Assembly (NCBI RefSeq): GCF_040049295.1
Contig: NZ_JBDZDQ010000003.1
Span: 620,001-684,000 of the forward strand
Source: Sphingomonas sp. KR3-1
Lineage (GTDB): Bacteria; Pseudomonadota; Alphaproteobacteria; Sphingomonadales; Sphingomonadaceae
Length of the DNA stretch: 64,000 nt
Reading direction: 5' to 3'
Shown here: piece after piece, positions 7,680 through 16,656 of the stretch
Numbering within the stretch: the stretch's first letter is position 1
Layout of the letters: the number at the start of each line of letters is the position of its first letter
Notes under the pieces: generated by a model
The model's database searches: none
Seen by the model: the letters and a program-made list of their open reading frames with translations, nothing else
Told to the model about the DNA's origin: nothing
Position numbers and translations under genes: made by a program

Positions 7680-9137
7680 ATGAGCCAGCCCGCGGGCAAA
7701 TTGCTGTTGTTCGGCGCCACCGGCGACCTTTCCCAGCGGATGCTGCTCCCCTCGCTTTACGGCCTCCACGCCGACGGGCTGCTGCCCGAGGGCCTCACGA
7801 TTACCGGCACCGCGCGCTCCGATCACGACGATGCAGGGTTCCGCGAATTCGCCCGCGAAGCGCTCGACCATTTCCTTCCTGCCGACCGCAAGGATGACAG
7901 CGCTGTCGGAGGATTTCTCGACCGGCTCTTCTACCAGCCGCTCGACGCGTCGAAGACCGACGGCTTCGCGGCGCTGGCCGAGAAGCTGGGCGACATCTCG
8001 AACGGGCTGGCGATCTTCCTGTCGACCGCGCCTTCGCTATTCGGGCCGACGATCAAGGGCCTCGAATCAGCGGGGCTGACCGGCGACAATGTCCGCATCG
8101 GGCTGGAAAAGCCGCTGGGCTTTGACCTCGCCTCGAGCAAGGTCGTCAACGACATCGTCGCCGAGGCCTTTCCCGAGGACCGCACCTTCCGGATCGACCA
8201 CTATCTCGGCAAGGAGACGGTGCAGAACATCCTGGCGCTGCGCTTCGGCAATTCGCTGTTCGAGCCGGTGTGGAACGCGCAGGGCATCGATCACGTGCAG
8301 ATCACCGTCTCCGAGACGGTCGGGCTCGAAGGCCGCGCAGGCTACTATGACGATGTCGGCGCGCTGCGCGACATGGTGCAGAACCACATGCTCCAGCTGC
8401 TCGCACTGATCGCGATGGAGCCCCCCGCTCGCTTCAACGGCACCGCCATCCGCGACGAGAAGGTGAAGGTGCTGCGCTCGCTCCGCCCGATCCAGGGCGC
8501 CGACGTGCCCAACCTGACCGTGACCGGCCAATATGGCGGCGGCGCGGTGAAGGGCGAGATCGTGCGCTCCTACGACACCGACCTGGAGAAGAGCTCGGAC
8601 ACCGAGACCTTCGTCGCGATCAAGGCGCATGTCGACAATTGGCGCTGGCACGGCGTGCCCTTCTACCTACGCACCGGCAAGCGCCTGGCCGAGCGGCGCA
8701 GCGAGATCGTGATCCAGTTCAAGCCGGTGCCGCACTCGATCTTCGCCGACCGCGGCGGCACGCTGCAGCCCAACACGCTGGTGATCCGCCTGCAGCCCGA
8801 GGAATATATCCAGCTGCGCGTGATGGCGAAGCAGCCCGGGCTCGACCGCGAGGGCATCCGCCTGAAGGAAGTGCCGCTCAACCTGAGCCTCGAGCACGAG
8901 TTCGCCGGCACGCGGCGGCGCATAGCCTATGAGCGGCTGTTCCTCGACCTGATCGAGGGTGACCCCACGCTGTTCGTCCGCCGCGACGAAGTGGAGGCGC
9001 AGTGGCAATGGATCGATGCGATCCGCGAAGGCTGGAAGGCCAGCGGCATGAAGCCCAAGCCCTATGCGTCGGGCGGCTGGGGCCCGAGCGCCGCGATCGC
9101 GCTGACCGAGCGCGACGGGGTGACGTGGAACGAATGA
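7680..9137 (+). CDS. zwf: Glucose-6-phosphate 1-dehydrogenase
   Basis: A 485-residue protein of normal length. The N-terminal NADP site LLFGATGDLSQRM (from about residue 9) and the substrate-binding signature RIDHYLGKE (171-179, with the catalytic-site Lys at 178) are intact. It oxidises glucose 6-phosphate to 6-phosphogluconolactone, the first step of the Entner-Doudoroff route that pgl and edd continue immediately downstream. AAAAAGAGAGG precedes the ATG. A palindromic repeat separates it from pgl. Confidence 0.97.
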   Translation: MSQPAGKLLLFGATGDLSQRMLLPSLYGLHADGLLPEGLTITGTARSDHDDAGFREFAREALDHFLPADRKDDSAVGGFLDRLFYQPLDASKTDGFAALAEKLGDISNGLAIFLSTAPSLFGPTIKGLESAGLTGDNVRIGLEKPLGFDLASSKVVNDIVAEAFPEDRTFRIDHYLGKETVQNILALRFGNSLFEPVWNAQGIDHVQITVSETVGLEGRAGYYDDVGALRDMVQNHMLQLLALIAMEPPARFNGTAIRDEKVKVLRSLRPIQGADVPNLTVTGQYGGGAVKGEIVRSYDTDLEKSSDTETFVAIKAHVDNWRWHGVPFYLRTGKRLAERRSEIVIQFKPVPHSIFADRGGTLQPNTLVIRLQPEEYIQLRVMAKQPGLDREGIRLKEVPLNLSLEHEFAGTRRRIAYERLFLDLIEGDPTLFVRRDEVEAQWQWIDAIREGWKASGMKPKPYASGGWGPSAAIALTERDGVTWNE

Positions 9138-9164
9138 AATTGCAGGGAGCAGCTCGAACTCAAG

Positions 9165-9247
9165 CGTCGTCCCCGCGAAGGCAGAGACCCTGGGTAACAG
9201 AGCGACGCCCTTCGTGACTCTGGATCCCCGCCTTCGCGGGGATGACG
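9165..9247. repeat. Palindromic intergenic repeat between zwf and pgl
   Basis: The arms CGTCGTCCCCGCGAAGGC and its near-complement (right arm ending at 9247, GATGACG) are about 28 bases long with several mismatches. It belongs to the same family as 455-537. It can form an mRNA hairpin inside the operon and might protect or limit the flanking messages. Confidence 0.65.
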
Positions 9248-9342
9248 AATATGGGATATTTCGCGCGGGATAATCGTCGAGCAGATCAACATGACGATGA
9301 ATTTTGAACCCTGAATACCCACCTGAAACGCAAGGAAAGAAC

Positions 9343-10050
9343 ATGACGACCGAAATCGAATGGTGGGACTATGACGATGCCGACGAGATGGCCGAGGCCG
9401 TCGCGGGGGATATCGGCTTCATCATCGAGAGCGCGATCGATGCGCGCGGCGCCGCGGTGATCGCGCTGGCCGGAGGCAAGACCCCGCTGCCGATCTATGA
9501 GAAGCTGGCCAAGGCCAAGATCGACTGGAAGCGCGTGACGATCATCCCCGGCGACGACCGCATCGTGCCGCTGGGCGATCCGCTGTCGAACGTCACCGCG
9601 ATCGGCAAGATCTTCATTCCCAAGGGCGCGCGGGTGATCCCGCTCGTCAGCGACAAGGCGCCCGACTACAAGGCCGCGGGCCGCTCGGCGGACGCGCTGC
9701 TCCAGGACGTGCACTGGCCGCTCGACCTGTGCCTGCTCGGTGTGGGCGGCGACGGGCATTGCGCCTCGATCTTCCCCGGCCCCGATTTCGACGAGGCGCT
9801 GAACGGCCCCAAGGAGCGCCGCGCGCTGGGCGTGATGCCCGATCCGCTGCCGCCCGAGGCCCCGGTCGCCCGCGTCACGCTGTCGCGCGCGGCGATCACC
9901 ACGGCGCGCGCGCTGATGATCGCGATCACCGGCGACACCAAGAAGGAAGTGCTGGAAGCGGCGATCGAACAGGGCGCGTCCTCGTCCTACCCGGTTGGGC
10001 GCGTGCTCGCCGATGTCGAGCTGCCGGTGGATATTCACTGGGCGGCGTGA
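9343..10050 (+). CDS. pgl: 6-phosphogluconolactonase
   Basis: A 235-residue protein of the DevB/Pgl family. It shows VIALAGGKTPLPIYEKL near the N-terminus, VTIIPGDDRIVP, and the LCLLGVGGDGHCASIFPG signature around residue 130. It hydrolyses 6-phosphogluconolactone made by Zwf. The start at MTTEIEWW has AAGGAAAG at the right distance; an upstream in-frame ATG lacks this. It lies between zwf and edd. Confidence 0.93.
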   Translation: MTTEIEWWDYDDADEMAEAVAGDIGFIIESAIDARGAAVIALAGGKTPLPIYEKLAKAKIDWKRVTIIPGDDRIVPLGDPLSNVTAIGKIFIPKGARVIPLVSDKAPDYKAAGRSADALLQDVHWPLDLCLLGVGGDGHCASIFPGPDFDEALNGPKERRALGVMPDPLPPEAPVARVTLSRAAITTARALMIAITGDTKKEVLEAAIEQGASSSYPVGRVLADVELPVDIHWAA

Positions 10051-10061
10051 GCCGCCCCTCG

Positions 10062-10144
10062 CTGCTCCCCGGCGAAAGCCGGGGCCCAGGGTCACAAGCG
10101 ATCCGGCAGAGAAACCCTGGGCCCCGGCTTTCGCCGGGGAGCAG
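10062..10144. repeat. Perfect 31-bp inverted repeat between pgl and edd
   Basis: The arms 10062-10092 and 10114-10144 are exactly complementary over 31 bases, with a 21-nt loop. The right arm ends 22 nt before the edd start. It is a second palindromic repeat type (core GGCGAAAGCCGGGGCCCAGG). A single degenerate half appears at 14939-14962. Confidence 0.85.
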
Positions 10145-10166
10145 GTAACCCAAATGGAATGACTGT

Positions 10167-11987
10167 ATGACCCTGCATCCCGAAATCGCCGCCGTCACCG
10201 ACCGCATCATCGAGCGCTCCAAGGCGAAGCGCCGCGCCTATCTGGCGCTGGTCGAGGCCGAGCGCGCCTCGGGCAACGACCGGCCCAAGCTCGGCTGCGC
10301 CAACCTCGCCCATGCCTATGCCGGCACCGACGAGCAGCGCGACGACCTCAAGGCCGGGCGCAAGATGAACATCGGGATCGTGACGGCGTACAACGACATG
10401 CTGTCGGCGCACGCGGTCTATTATCGCTATCCCGAGCAGATGAAGATCTGGGCGCACGAGGCCGGCGCGACCGCGCAGGTGGCCGGCGGCGTGCCGGCGA
10501 TGTGCGACGGCGTCACCCAGGGCTATCAGGGCATGGAGCTGTCGCTGTTCAGCCGCGATACGATCGCGCTGAGCACCGCGGTCGCCCTCTCCCACCGCAC
10601 CTTCGAGGGCGCGGCGCTGCTCGGTATCTGCGACAAGATCGTGCCCGGGCTACTGATGGGCGCGCTGCGCTTCGGCCACCTGCCGATGGTGCTGATCCCG
10701 GGCGGGCCGATGCGATCGGGCCTGGCCAACAAGGAAAAGGCCAAGATCCGCGAGCTCTACGCCGAGGGCAAGGTAAGCCGCGACGAGTTGCTCGATGCCG
10801 AGATCGCGGCCTATCATTCGAAGGGCACCTGCACCTTCTACGGCACCGCCAACTCGAACCAGATGATGATGGAGGCGATGGGCCTGCACATGCCGGGCGC
10901 GGCCTTCGCCAATCCGGGCACCAAGCTGCGCCAGGAGCTGACCCGCGCTGCCGTCCACCGGCTGGCGGACATCGGCTGGAACGGCGAGGACTATCGCCCG
11001 ATCGGGCACATCGTCGACGAGAAGGCGATCGTGAACGCCGCGATCGTGCTGCTCGCGACCGGCGGCTCGACCAACCATCTGATCCATGTGCCGGCGTTCG
11101 CGCGGGCGGCGGGGATCACGATCGACTGGGACGATTTCGACCGGCTCTCGCGCGCCGTGCCGCTGCTGACGCGCGTCTATCCCAATGGCTCGGCCGATGT
11201 GAACGGCTTCGAGGACGCCGGCGGCCCGAGCTTCGTGATCCGCGAGCTGCTCGGTGCCGGGCTGATGCATGGCGACGTGCTGACCGTCGGCAAGGGCGGC
11301 ATGGCCGATTATGGCCGCAAGCCCACGATGGACGGCGATGCGCTGGTGTGGCGTGAGCACCCCGAGACCAGCGGCGACGACAGCATCGTGCGCACGGCCG
11401 CCAACCCCTTCTCCCCCGAGGGCGGCTTCCGCATCCTCAAGGGCAATCTGGGGCGCGCCTGCATCAAGGTGAGCGCCGTCGAGCGCGAGCGCTGGACGAT
11501 CGAGGCGCCGTGCCGCGTGTTCCAGGACCAGGCGAGCGTGCAGGAAGCGTTCAAGGCGGGCGAGCTCGACCGCGACGTGGTGGTGGTAGTGCGCTTCCAG
11601 GGGCCCAAGGCCAATGGCATGCCCGAGCTGCACAAGCTGACCCCGCCGCTCGGCGTGCTGCAGAACCGCGGCTTCAAGGTCGCGCTGGTGACCGACGGGC
11701 GGATGTCGGGCGCGAGCGGCAAGGTGCCGTGCGCGATCCACCTCAGCCCCGAGGCGCTGGGCGGCGGGCCGATCGGCAAGCTGCGCGACGGCGATGTGGT
11801 GCGGGTGTGCGCCGAGGAAGGCGTGCTGACCGCGCTGGTCGATCCGGCCGAATGGGACGCGCGCGAGCAAGCCGAAACCCCGCCGCCGGCGATCGGCACC
11901 GGTCGCGAACTGTTCGCGATGCTGCGCAACCACTGCGACGAGGCCGAAAAGGGCGGCTCGGCGATGCTGGCGGAAGCGGGGCTGTAA
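10167..11987 (+). CDS. edd: Phosphogluconate dehydratase
   Basis: A 606-residue iron-sulfur dehydratase of the IlvD/Edd family, converting 6-phosphogluconate to KDPG. Family segments are clear: GIVTAYNDMLSAH, VPAMCDGVTQGYQGMELSL, TCTFYGTANSNQM, LLATGGSTNHLIH and VTDGRMSGASGKVPCAIH. The cysteines in the CDG and TCTFYG segments are the expected cluster ligands. It completes the zwf-pgl-edd series; the partner aldolase eda is at 13857. Confidence 0.97.
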   Translation: MTLHPEIAAVTDRIIERSKAKRRAYLALVEAERASGNDRPKLGCANLAHAYAGTDEQRDDLKAGRKMNIGIVTAYNDMLSAHAVYYRYPEQMKIWAHEAGATAQVAGGVPAMCDGVTQGYQGMELSLFSRDTIALSTAVALSHRTFEGAALLGICDKIVPGLLMGALRFGHLPMVLIPGGPMRSGLANKEKAKIRELYAEGKVSRDELLDAEIAAYHSKGTCTFYGTANSNQMMMEAMGLHMPGAAFANPGTKLRQELTRAAVHRLADIGWNGEDYRPIGHIVDEKAIVNAAIVLLATGGSTNHLIHVPAFARAAGITIDWDDFDRLSRAVPLLTRVYPNGSADVNGFEDAGGPSFVIRELLGAGLMHGDVLTVGKGGMADYGRKPTMDGDALVWREHPETSGDDSIVRTAANPFSPEGGFRILKGNLGRACIKVSAVERERWTIEAPCRVFQDQASVQEAFKAGELDRDVVVVVRFQGPKANGMPELHKLTPPLGVLQNRGFKVALVTDGRMSGASGKVPCAIHLSPEALGGGPIGKLRDGDVVRVCAEEGVLTALVDPAEWDAREQAETPPPAIGTGRELFAMLRNHCDEAEKGGSAMLAEAGL

Positions 11988-11994
11988 GAGAAAA

Positions 11995-12023
11995 TGGGCG
12001 GCGGCTGGGCCTGCCACCGCCCA
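11995..12023. terminator. Hairpin between edd and the convergent OmpW gene
   Basis: A 10-bp stem (TGGGCGGCGG with CCACCGCCCA, one mismatch) lies 8 nt after the edd stop. There is no T-tract, so this is only a plausible bidirectional terminator. Confidence 0.4.
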
Positions 12024-12037
12024 CCTCCCCCGCTCCC

Positions 12038-12706
12038 CTAGAAGCGGAAGCCCACGCCTGCCCCGAACACGAACGGATCGAGGCTGACATTAACCTTGTT
12101 GACCGCGGCGCCGGTGGTCAGGCGCGCGGTCGTGTCGATGTCGATGAACTTGACGTCCAGGTTCACGAAGACCTTCTTGGTGATGTCGGCATCGACGCCG
12201 GCCTGGAGCGCATAGCCGAAGCTGTCGCTTAGCTTGACCTTGGTGGCGCCGAGCGCGGCGTCGAGCGAATCGCTGGCGTCGCTCGAATGGAAGATCGTGT
12301 AGTTGACGCCGGCGCCGACATAGGGCCGGACATGGCTTTTCGGGGCGAAGTGATATTGCAGCGTCAGCGTCGGCGGCAGCGCCCAGGTATCGGCGACCTT
12401 GCCGAGCCCGGCGATCGCGCCGGTGCCCTGGATATTGTGCTTGGTGGTCGAGACGATCAGCTCGGCGCCGATATGGTCGGTCGCCATGTAGGTGAAGTCG
12501 ACTTCGGGCATGTAGCCGTCATCGACCTTGACCGAGCCGCTGGGCACGCCCGGTGTGATCGGGCCGGCCTTCTCGGTGGGCGAGACCAGGATGCCGCGCA
12601 GGCGGACGAGGACGTTGCCGGCCGCGATGCCGGTCTCGTCCTGTGCGTAGGCGGGCATGGCGATGCCGGCGGCGAGTGCCAGAGCGATCGGGAAAGCGCG
12701 GCGCAT
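12038..12706 (-). CDS. OmpW-family outer membrane protein
   Basis: A 222-residue protein with a signal peptide (MRRAFPIALALAAGIAMPAYAQ) and an eight-stranded barrel pattern ending in FRF. The segments FTYMATDHIGAELIVST, HVRPYVGAGVNYTIF and the stretch around GYALQAGVDADI match OmpW. OmpW forms a narrow channel for small hydrophobic compounds. The start was placed at the residue that opens the signal peptide; GGAGATCCC lies just upstream. It sits in opposite orientation between edd and glk. Confidence 0.88.
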   Translation of the reverse strand: MRRAFPIALALAAGIAMPAYAQDETGIAAGNVLVRLRGILVSPTEKAGPITPGVPSGSVKVDDGYMPEVDFTYMATDHIGAELIVSTTKHNIQGTGAIAGLGKVADTWALPPTLTLQYHFAPKSHVRPYVGAGVNYTIFHSSDASDSLDAALGATKVKLSDSFGYALQAGVDADITKKVFVNLDVKFIDIDTTARLTTGAAVNKVNVSLDPFVFGAGVGFRF

Positions 12707-12891
12707 GATGGGATCTCCTTGGTTGAGGAGGCCCCGGTACGCCCGGCGCTGCCGCTGCGATTTGACGCGGCGCAAAAGGCTTTGCGGGTGATTTGCCGAT
12801 GCCGCTTTACTTCCGCGCCGCTTCCGCAGAGAAGGGCGCCGACAACGCTGCCATACCCAAGGCGGCGCGTGGAGAGGCGTGAGGAGAGGGC

Positions 12892-13860
12892 ATGGAAGTC
12901 GTCGCGGTCGATATCGGCGGGACGCATGCCCGCTTTGCCGTTGCCGAAGTGGCGGACGGCCGCGTCGTCTCGATCAGCGAGCCGATCACGCAGAAGGTCG
13001 CCGAGCATCCCAGCCTCCAGCTCGCCTGGCAGGCCTATGGCGAGGAACTCGGCCGGCCGCTGCCCAAGGCGGCGGCGCTGGCGGTGGCATCACCGGTGGG
13101 CGGCGACATCATCAAGCTGACCAACAATCCCTGGATCATCCGCCCCGCGCTGATCCCCGAGCGGCTCGGCGCCGATACCTGGACCGTGGTCAACGACTTC
13201 GAGGCGATCGGCCACGCCGTCGCGCAGATGGGCGACGAGCATTTCCTCCATCTGTGCGGCCCCGATCAGGCGCTGCCCGATAAGGGATCGATCACGGTGT
13301 GCGGGCCCGGCACCGGGCTGGGGGTCGCGCAGGTGTTCCGCCACCGCGCCGGCTATGACGTGATCGCGACCGAGGGCGGGCACAGCGACTTCGCGCCGCT
13401 CGACCCGATCGAGGACGCGCTCGTGAAGCGGCTGCGCAAGATCTACAACCGCGTCTCCAAGGAGCGCGTGGTGGCCGGCCCCGCGATCGTCTCGCTCTAC
13501 GAGACGCTGGCCGAGCTCGAGGGCAAGCCGGTCAGCCGGCTCGACGACAAGGCGATCTGGGGCCTCGCGCTGGAGGGCAAGGACGAGCTGGCGGTGGCCG
13601 CGCTCGACCGCTTCTGCCTGAGCCTGGGCGCGGTCGCGGGCGACCTGGCGCTGAGCCACGGCCCCAGCGGCGTCGTAATTGCCGGCGGTCTGGGGTTGCG
13701 CTTGAAGGACCATCTGTTGCAGTCGGGCTTCGGCCAGCGGTTCGTCGCCAAGGGCCGGTTCCAGGGCCTGATGTCTTCCATTCCGGTGAAGCTCATCACG
13801 CACCCGCAGCCGGGCCTGTACGGTGCCGCCGCGGCGTTCGCGCAGGAGCACGCACTTTGA
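12892..13860 (+). CDS. glk: Glucokinase
   Basis: A 322-residue protein of the non-ROK Glk family: VAVDIGGTHARFAV at the N-terminus (phosphate loop), WTVVNDFEAIGHA (catalytic Asp region), VCGPGTGLGVAQ and EGGHSDFAP. It phosphorylates glucose to feed Zwf. The stop codon overlaps the TTG start of eda, so the two are translationally linked. Confidence 0.94.
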   Translation: MEVVAVDIGGTHARFAVAEVADGRVVSISEPITQKVAEHPSLQLAWQAYGEELGRPLPKAAALAVASPVGGDIIKLTNNPWIIRPALIPERLGADTWTVVNDFEAIGHAVAQMGDEHFLHLCGPDQALPDKGSITVCGPGTGLGVAQVFRHRAGYDVIATEGGHSDFAPLDPIEDALVKRLRKIYNRVSKERVVAGPAIVSLYETLAELEGKPVSRLDDKAIWGLALEGKDELAVAALDRFCLSLGAVAGDLALSHGPSGVVIAGGLGLRLKDHLLQSGFGQRFVAKGRFQGLMSSIPVKLITHPQPGLYGAAAAFAQEHAL

Positions 13861-14465
13861 ATATCGAAGCCATCATGCAGACCGCGCCGGTGATCCCGGT
13901 GCTCGTGATCGAAGACGCCGCCACGGCGCGCCCGCTGGCCGAGGCGCTGGTCAAGGGCGGGCTGCGCGTGCTCGAAGTGACGCTGCGCACCGGCGCGGCG
14001 CTCGAAGCGATCGCCGAGATGAAGAAGGTCGAGGGCGCGATCGTCGGCGCGGGCACGGTGGTCAACACCGACCAGTTCGAGCAGGTGATGAAATCCGATG
14101 CCGAGTTCATCGTCTCGCCAGGCCTGACCGATCGCCTGGGCGACGCGATCTCGCGCAGCGGCGTGCCGTACCTGCCCGGCATCGCCAATGCCGGCGACAT
14201 CATGCGCGGGCTCGACCTAGGGCTGACCCACTTCAAGTTCTTCCCGGCCGAGACCTCGGGCGGCCTGAAGGCGCTCAAGGCGCTCGCCGCGCCCTTCTAC
14301 CAGTGCAAGTTCTGCCCGACCGGCGGCATCTCGGCGGCGACCGCGCCCGAGTGGCTGGCGTTCGATCCGATCCTGTGCGTCGGCGGGTCGTGGGTCACGC
14401 CCAAGGGCGCGAGCTACGAACAGGTCGAGGCGCTGGCGCGGGAAGCGGCGTCGCTACCGCGATGA
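13857..14465 (+). CDS. eda: 2-dehydro-3-deoxy-phosphogluconate (KDPG) aldolase
   Basis: A 202-residue class I aldolase that cleaves KDPG to pyruvate and glyceraldehyde 3-phosphate. The Schiff-base lysine is K127 in THFKFFPAE, and VLEVTLRTGAALEAI supplies the conserved Glu and Arg. The TTG start overlaps the glk stop (TTGA); an in-frame ATG six codons later is the alternative but would cut a conserved N-terminal helix. The stop overlaps the next start (ATGA). Confidence 0.94.
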   Translation: MNIEAIMQTAPVIPVLVIEDAATARPLAEALVKGGLRVLEVTLRTGAALEAIAEMKKVEGAIVGAGTVVNTDQFEQVMKSDAEFIVSPGLTDRLGDAISRSGVPYLPGIANAGDIMRGLDLGLTHFKFFPAETSGGLKALKALAAPFYQCKFCPTGGISAATAPEWLAFDPILCVGGSWVTPKGASYEQVEALAREAASLPR

Positions 14466-14938
14466 GCGAGACTGCCTGCTGCGGGTGCGGCGGCCGCTTC
14501 CCCGACATCGCCGGCCCTACCCATCCCTATATGCTGTCGTCTCCCGGCTGCTGGGCGGCCTATGGCGAAGTGCTGGCGCGCGAATATGCCGATCCGGCGC
14601 TGTTCGCGGCCTGCCACCGGCTGACCGTCGATGCCTATGCGATCCAGCATCCGGGCAATGCGGACGATCCGCGCGCGGTGCGATCGGTGTGGCTGCACTT
14701 CGCCGCGCTCCACGCGGTGTTCGCGCACGGCTATGCGCTCGACGCGGCGACCGGATTGCTGCAGCGGCTGGCGGGGCAGGACTTTCCGGCGCTGCCCGGA
14801 CCTGCGCCGATCTGGGAGGTGACTCTCGCCGACCTCAATGCCGCCGATCACGCGGCGGAGATGCGGCGCTGGGCGGAAGGGGCATATCGGGGATGGCGTC
14901 CGCTGCTGGCTGAGGCGGTCGAGAGGATGATCGCCTGA
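14462..14938 (+). CDS. DUF5946-like conserved protein
   Basis: A 158-residue soluble protein. It starts with a Cys-rich stretch (CCGCGGRFPDIAGPTHPY) followed by CWAAYGEVLAREY and helical sequence, as in the DUF5946 family. The ATG overlaps the eda stop, so it is likely made with glk and eda, but nothing visible ties it to sugar metabolism. The N-terminal cysteines could bind a metal (inference). Its function is unknown. Confidence 0.7.
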   Translation: MSETACCGCGGRFPDIAGPTHPYMLSSPGCWAAYGEVLAREYADPALFAACHRLTVDAYAIQHPGNADDPRAVRSVWLHFAALHAVFAHGYALDAATGLLQRLAGQDFPALPGPAPIWEVTLADLNAADHAAEMRRWAEGAYRGWRPLLAEAVERMIA

Positions 14939-15026
14939 GGCCCCGGCTTTCGCCGGCGTGACGGCTATAGATGCTGGGACCGAATGTCCCATTTCCTTTG
15001 CCGGTACCCGTCCCCAGATAGCTGCG

Positions 15027-15494
15027 ATGGACAAGACCGGCACGCCCTCCCCCCATGCCACCGCGATGCGCGACGAGAAAAGGCGCGCGGCGGCCGAGAT
15101 GGGGATCGACGACGCGTTCGTTTCCGCGCTGGTCGATCGCTTCTATGGCCGGATCCAGGCCGATCCGGTGCTGGGCCCGGTCTTCGCCGCGCGGATCACC
15201 GACTGGACGCCGCATCTGGCGCAGATGAAGCGGTTCTGGCGCTCGATCCTGTTCAGCAGCGGCGAGTATCTCGGCCGGCCGATGCCCCTACACCTCGCCA
15301 TCCCCGGGCTCGACAAGGCCATGTTCGCACGCTGGCTCGACCTATTTGCGGCGACGCTGGCCGAGATTGGCGGCGGGGATGCCGCCGCGCATGTCCATGA
15401 GCGGGCGCGGATGATCGCCAACAGCTTCCTCAACGGAATCGCGATCCACCATCACGGGAAGCTGGGAATGGGACCGGGCGAAGGGTTCGCTTGA
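15027..15494 (+). CDS. Group III truncated haemoglobin
   Basis: A 155-residue haem protein. ALVDRFYGRIQADPVLGPVF, WTPHLAQMKRFWRSILFSSGEYLGRPMPLH and the following helix match the group III (Cgb/Ctb-like) pattern, with the likely proximal His in PLHLAIPGL. Members bind oxygen or nitric oxide; the role here is not known. The start is the ATG at MDKTGTPSPH. GGGACCGAATGTCCC, an inverted repeat at about 14975-14989, precedes it and could be an operator. Confidence 0.85.
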   Translation: MDKTGTPSPHATAMRDEKRRAAAEMGIDDAFVSALVDRFYGRIQADPVLGPVFAARITDWTPHLAQMKRFWRSILFSSGEYLGRPMPLHLAIPGLDKAMFARWLDLFAATLAEIGGGDAAAHVHERARMIANSFLNGIAIHHHGKLGMGPGEGFA

Positions 15495-15503
15495 ACTTGA
15501 TCT

Positions 15504-15585
15504 CTCTCCCTTTGGGAGAGGGAGGGAGCCGACACAATCGGCGGAAGGGTGAGGGTCGTCGGACATCACTCGCCCTCACCCTTCC
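15504..15585. repeat. Compound hairpin repeat between the haemoglobin gene and mltG
   Basis: Two stems lie in the gap between convergent genes: CTCTCCC with GGGAGAG (15504-15520) and a perfect 13-bp stem (15543-15555 with 15573-15585). The CCTCACCCTTCC-type composition is typical of dispersed intergenic repeats in sphingomonads. It may also terminate both genes. Confidence 0.55.
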
Positions 15586-15638
15586 CACCGCCTTCAGCGG
15601 CGGCCCCTTCCCTCCCACAAGGGGAGAGGGAAAGTGGA

Positions 15639-16568
15639 TCACATCTCCCCGCGCGCCCGGCGAATCGCGTACCATTTCTGCACGTTGGCGTTGTGCTGCT
15701 CGAGCGTGTCGGCGAATACGTGGCCGCCGGTGCCGTCCGCGACGAAATAGAGCGCCGACGAGCTCGCCGGATCGAGCACCGCGTCGATGCTGGCGCGGCC
15801 CGGGTTGGTGATCGGGCCAGCGGGCAGGCCGGTCATCTCATAGGTATTGTAGGCGTTCTTCGCGTGCACTTCGGAGAGCAAAGGGCGGCGGCCGAGCGGC
15901 TTGCCCTTGGTGATCGGGTAGATGAAGGTCGGGTCGGCCTGGAGCGGCATGTTCTGCTTGAGGCGGTTGCCATAGACGGCGGCGACCGTGCGGCGCTCTT
16001 CGGGCTTGCCGGTTTCCTTCTCGACGATCGAAGCGAGCGTCAGCGCGTCGCGCGGATCGCCGACCGCGATGCCGGGCTTGCGCGCTTCCCAGGCCTTGGC
16101 GAGATAATTGGCCATCGCCTTCTGCATGCGATCGAGCACGCCCTGGCGGGTGTCGCCGCGATTATAGGCATAGCTGTCGGGCAGCACGGTGCCCTCGACG
16201 GGCACCTCGATCTCGCCGGTGAGTTGCGGCGCCTTCATCAGCGTCTCGTAGACCACGATCGAGGGCGTGCCCTCGGGGATGGTGACGAAGCGCTGGAGGG
16301 TGCGCCCCCCCTGCATCATCTTGAGGATGTCGAACTGGCTGAGATGTGCCGGCACGCGATATTCGCCTGCCTTGATCGCGTCCTTGCTGCCGAAGACCTT
16401 GGCGAGGACGAGGAACTGGCGCGCCGATCCGATCGCGCCGGCCTTTTCGAGCTCGGTCGCAGCCCTCGAGAGGCTGGCGCCCTCGGGGATCATCACGGTC
16501 AGGTTCTGGCGCGCCGGCCCTGCCCCGCCCCAGAGCTGGAGCACGCCCATGACGAGCGCCACCAGCAC
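15639..16568 (-). CDS. mltG: Endolytic murein transglycosylase MltG
   Basis: A 309-residue frame (from GTG 16568) of the YceG/MltG family, which cuts nascent glycan strands and ends their extension. It has a LysM-like region (VMIPEGASLSRAATELEKAG), VEGTVLPDSYAYNRGD, and the catalytic-Glu motif LASIVEKETGKPEER. From the GTG the N-terminal membrane helix is cut short. The frame stays open upstream to the fabF stop, and a CTG at 16664 would restore a full helix (LGGCALLVGILVLVALVMGV). It lies directly after fabF. Confidence 0.88.
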   Translation of the reverse strand: MLVALVMGVLQLWGGAGPARQNLTVMIPEGASLSRAATELEKAGAIGSARQFLVLAKVFGSKDAIKAGEYRVPAHLSQFDILKMMQGGRTLQRFVTIPEGTPSIVVYETLMKAPQLTGEIEVPVEGTVLPDSYAYNRGDTRQGVLDRMQKAMANYLAKAWEARKPGIAVGDPRDALTLASIVEKETGKPEERRTVAAVYGNRLKQNMPLQADPTFIYPITKGKPLGRRPLLSEVHAKNAYNTYEMTGLPAGPITNPGRASIDAVLDPASSSALYFVADGTGGHVFADTLEQHNANVQKWYAIRRARGEM

Positions 16569-16656
16569 CAGGATGCCGACGAGCAGCGCGCAGCCGCCCA
16601 GCCGCCGCTTGCGCGGCCGGGCGGAGCTTGCGGCCGTTGCCGGCGCGGGCGTGTCC

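Noticed and set aside
14939..14962. Possible terminator after the DUF5946 gene
   Set aside because: It is a lone degenerate half of the repeat seen at 10062-10144 with no opposing arm nearby, so no hairpin of that type forms.
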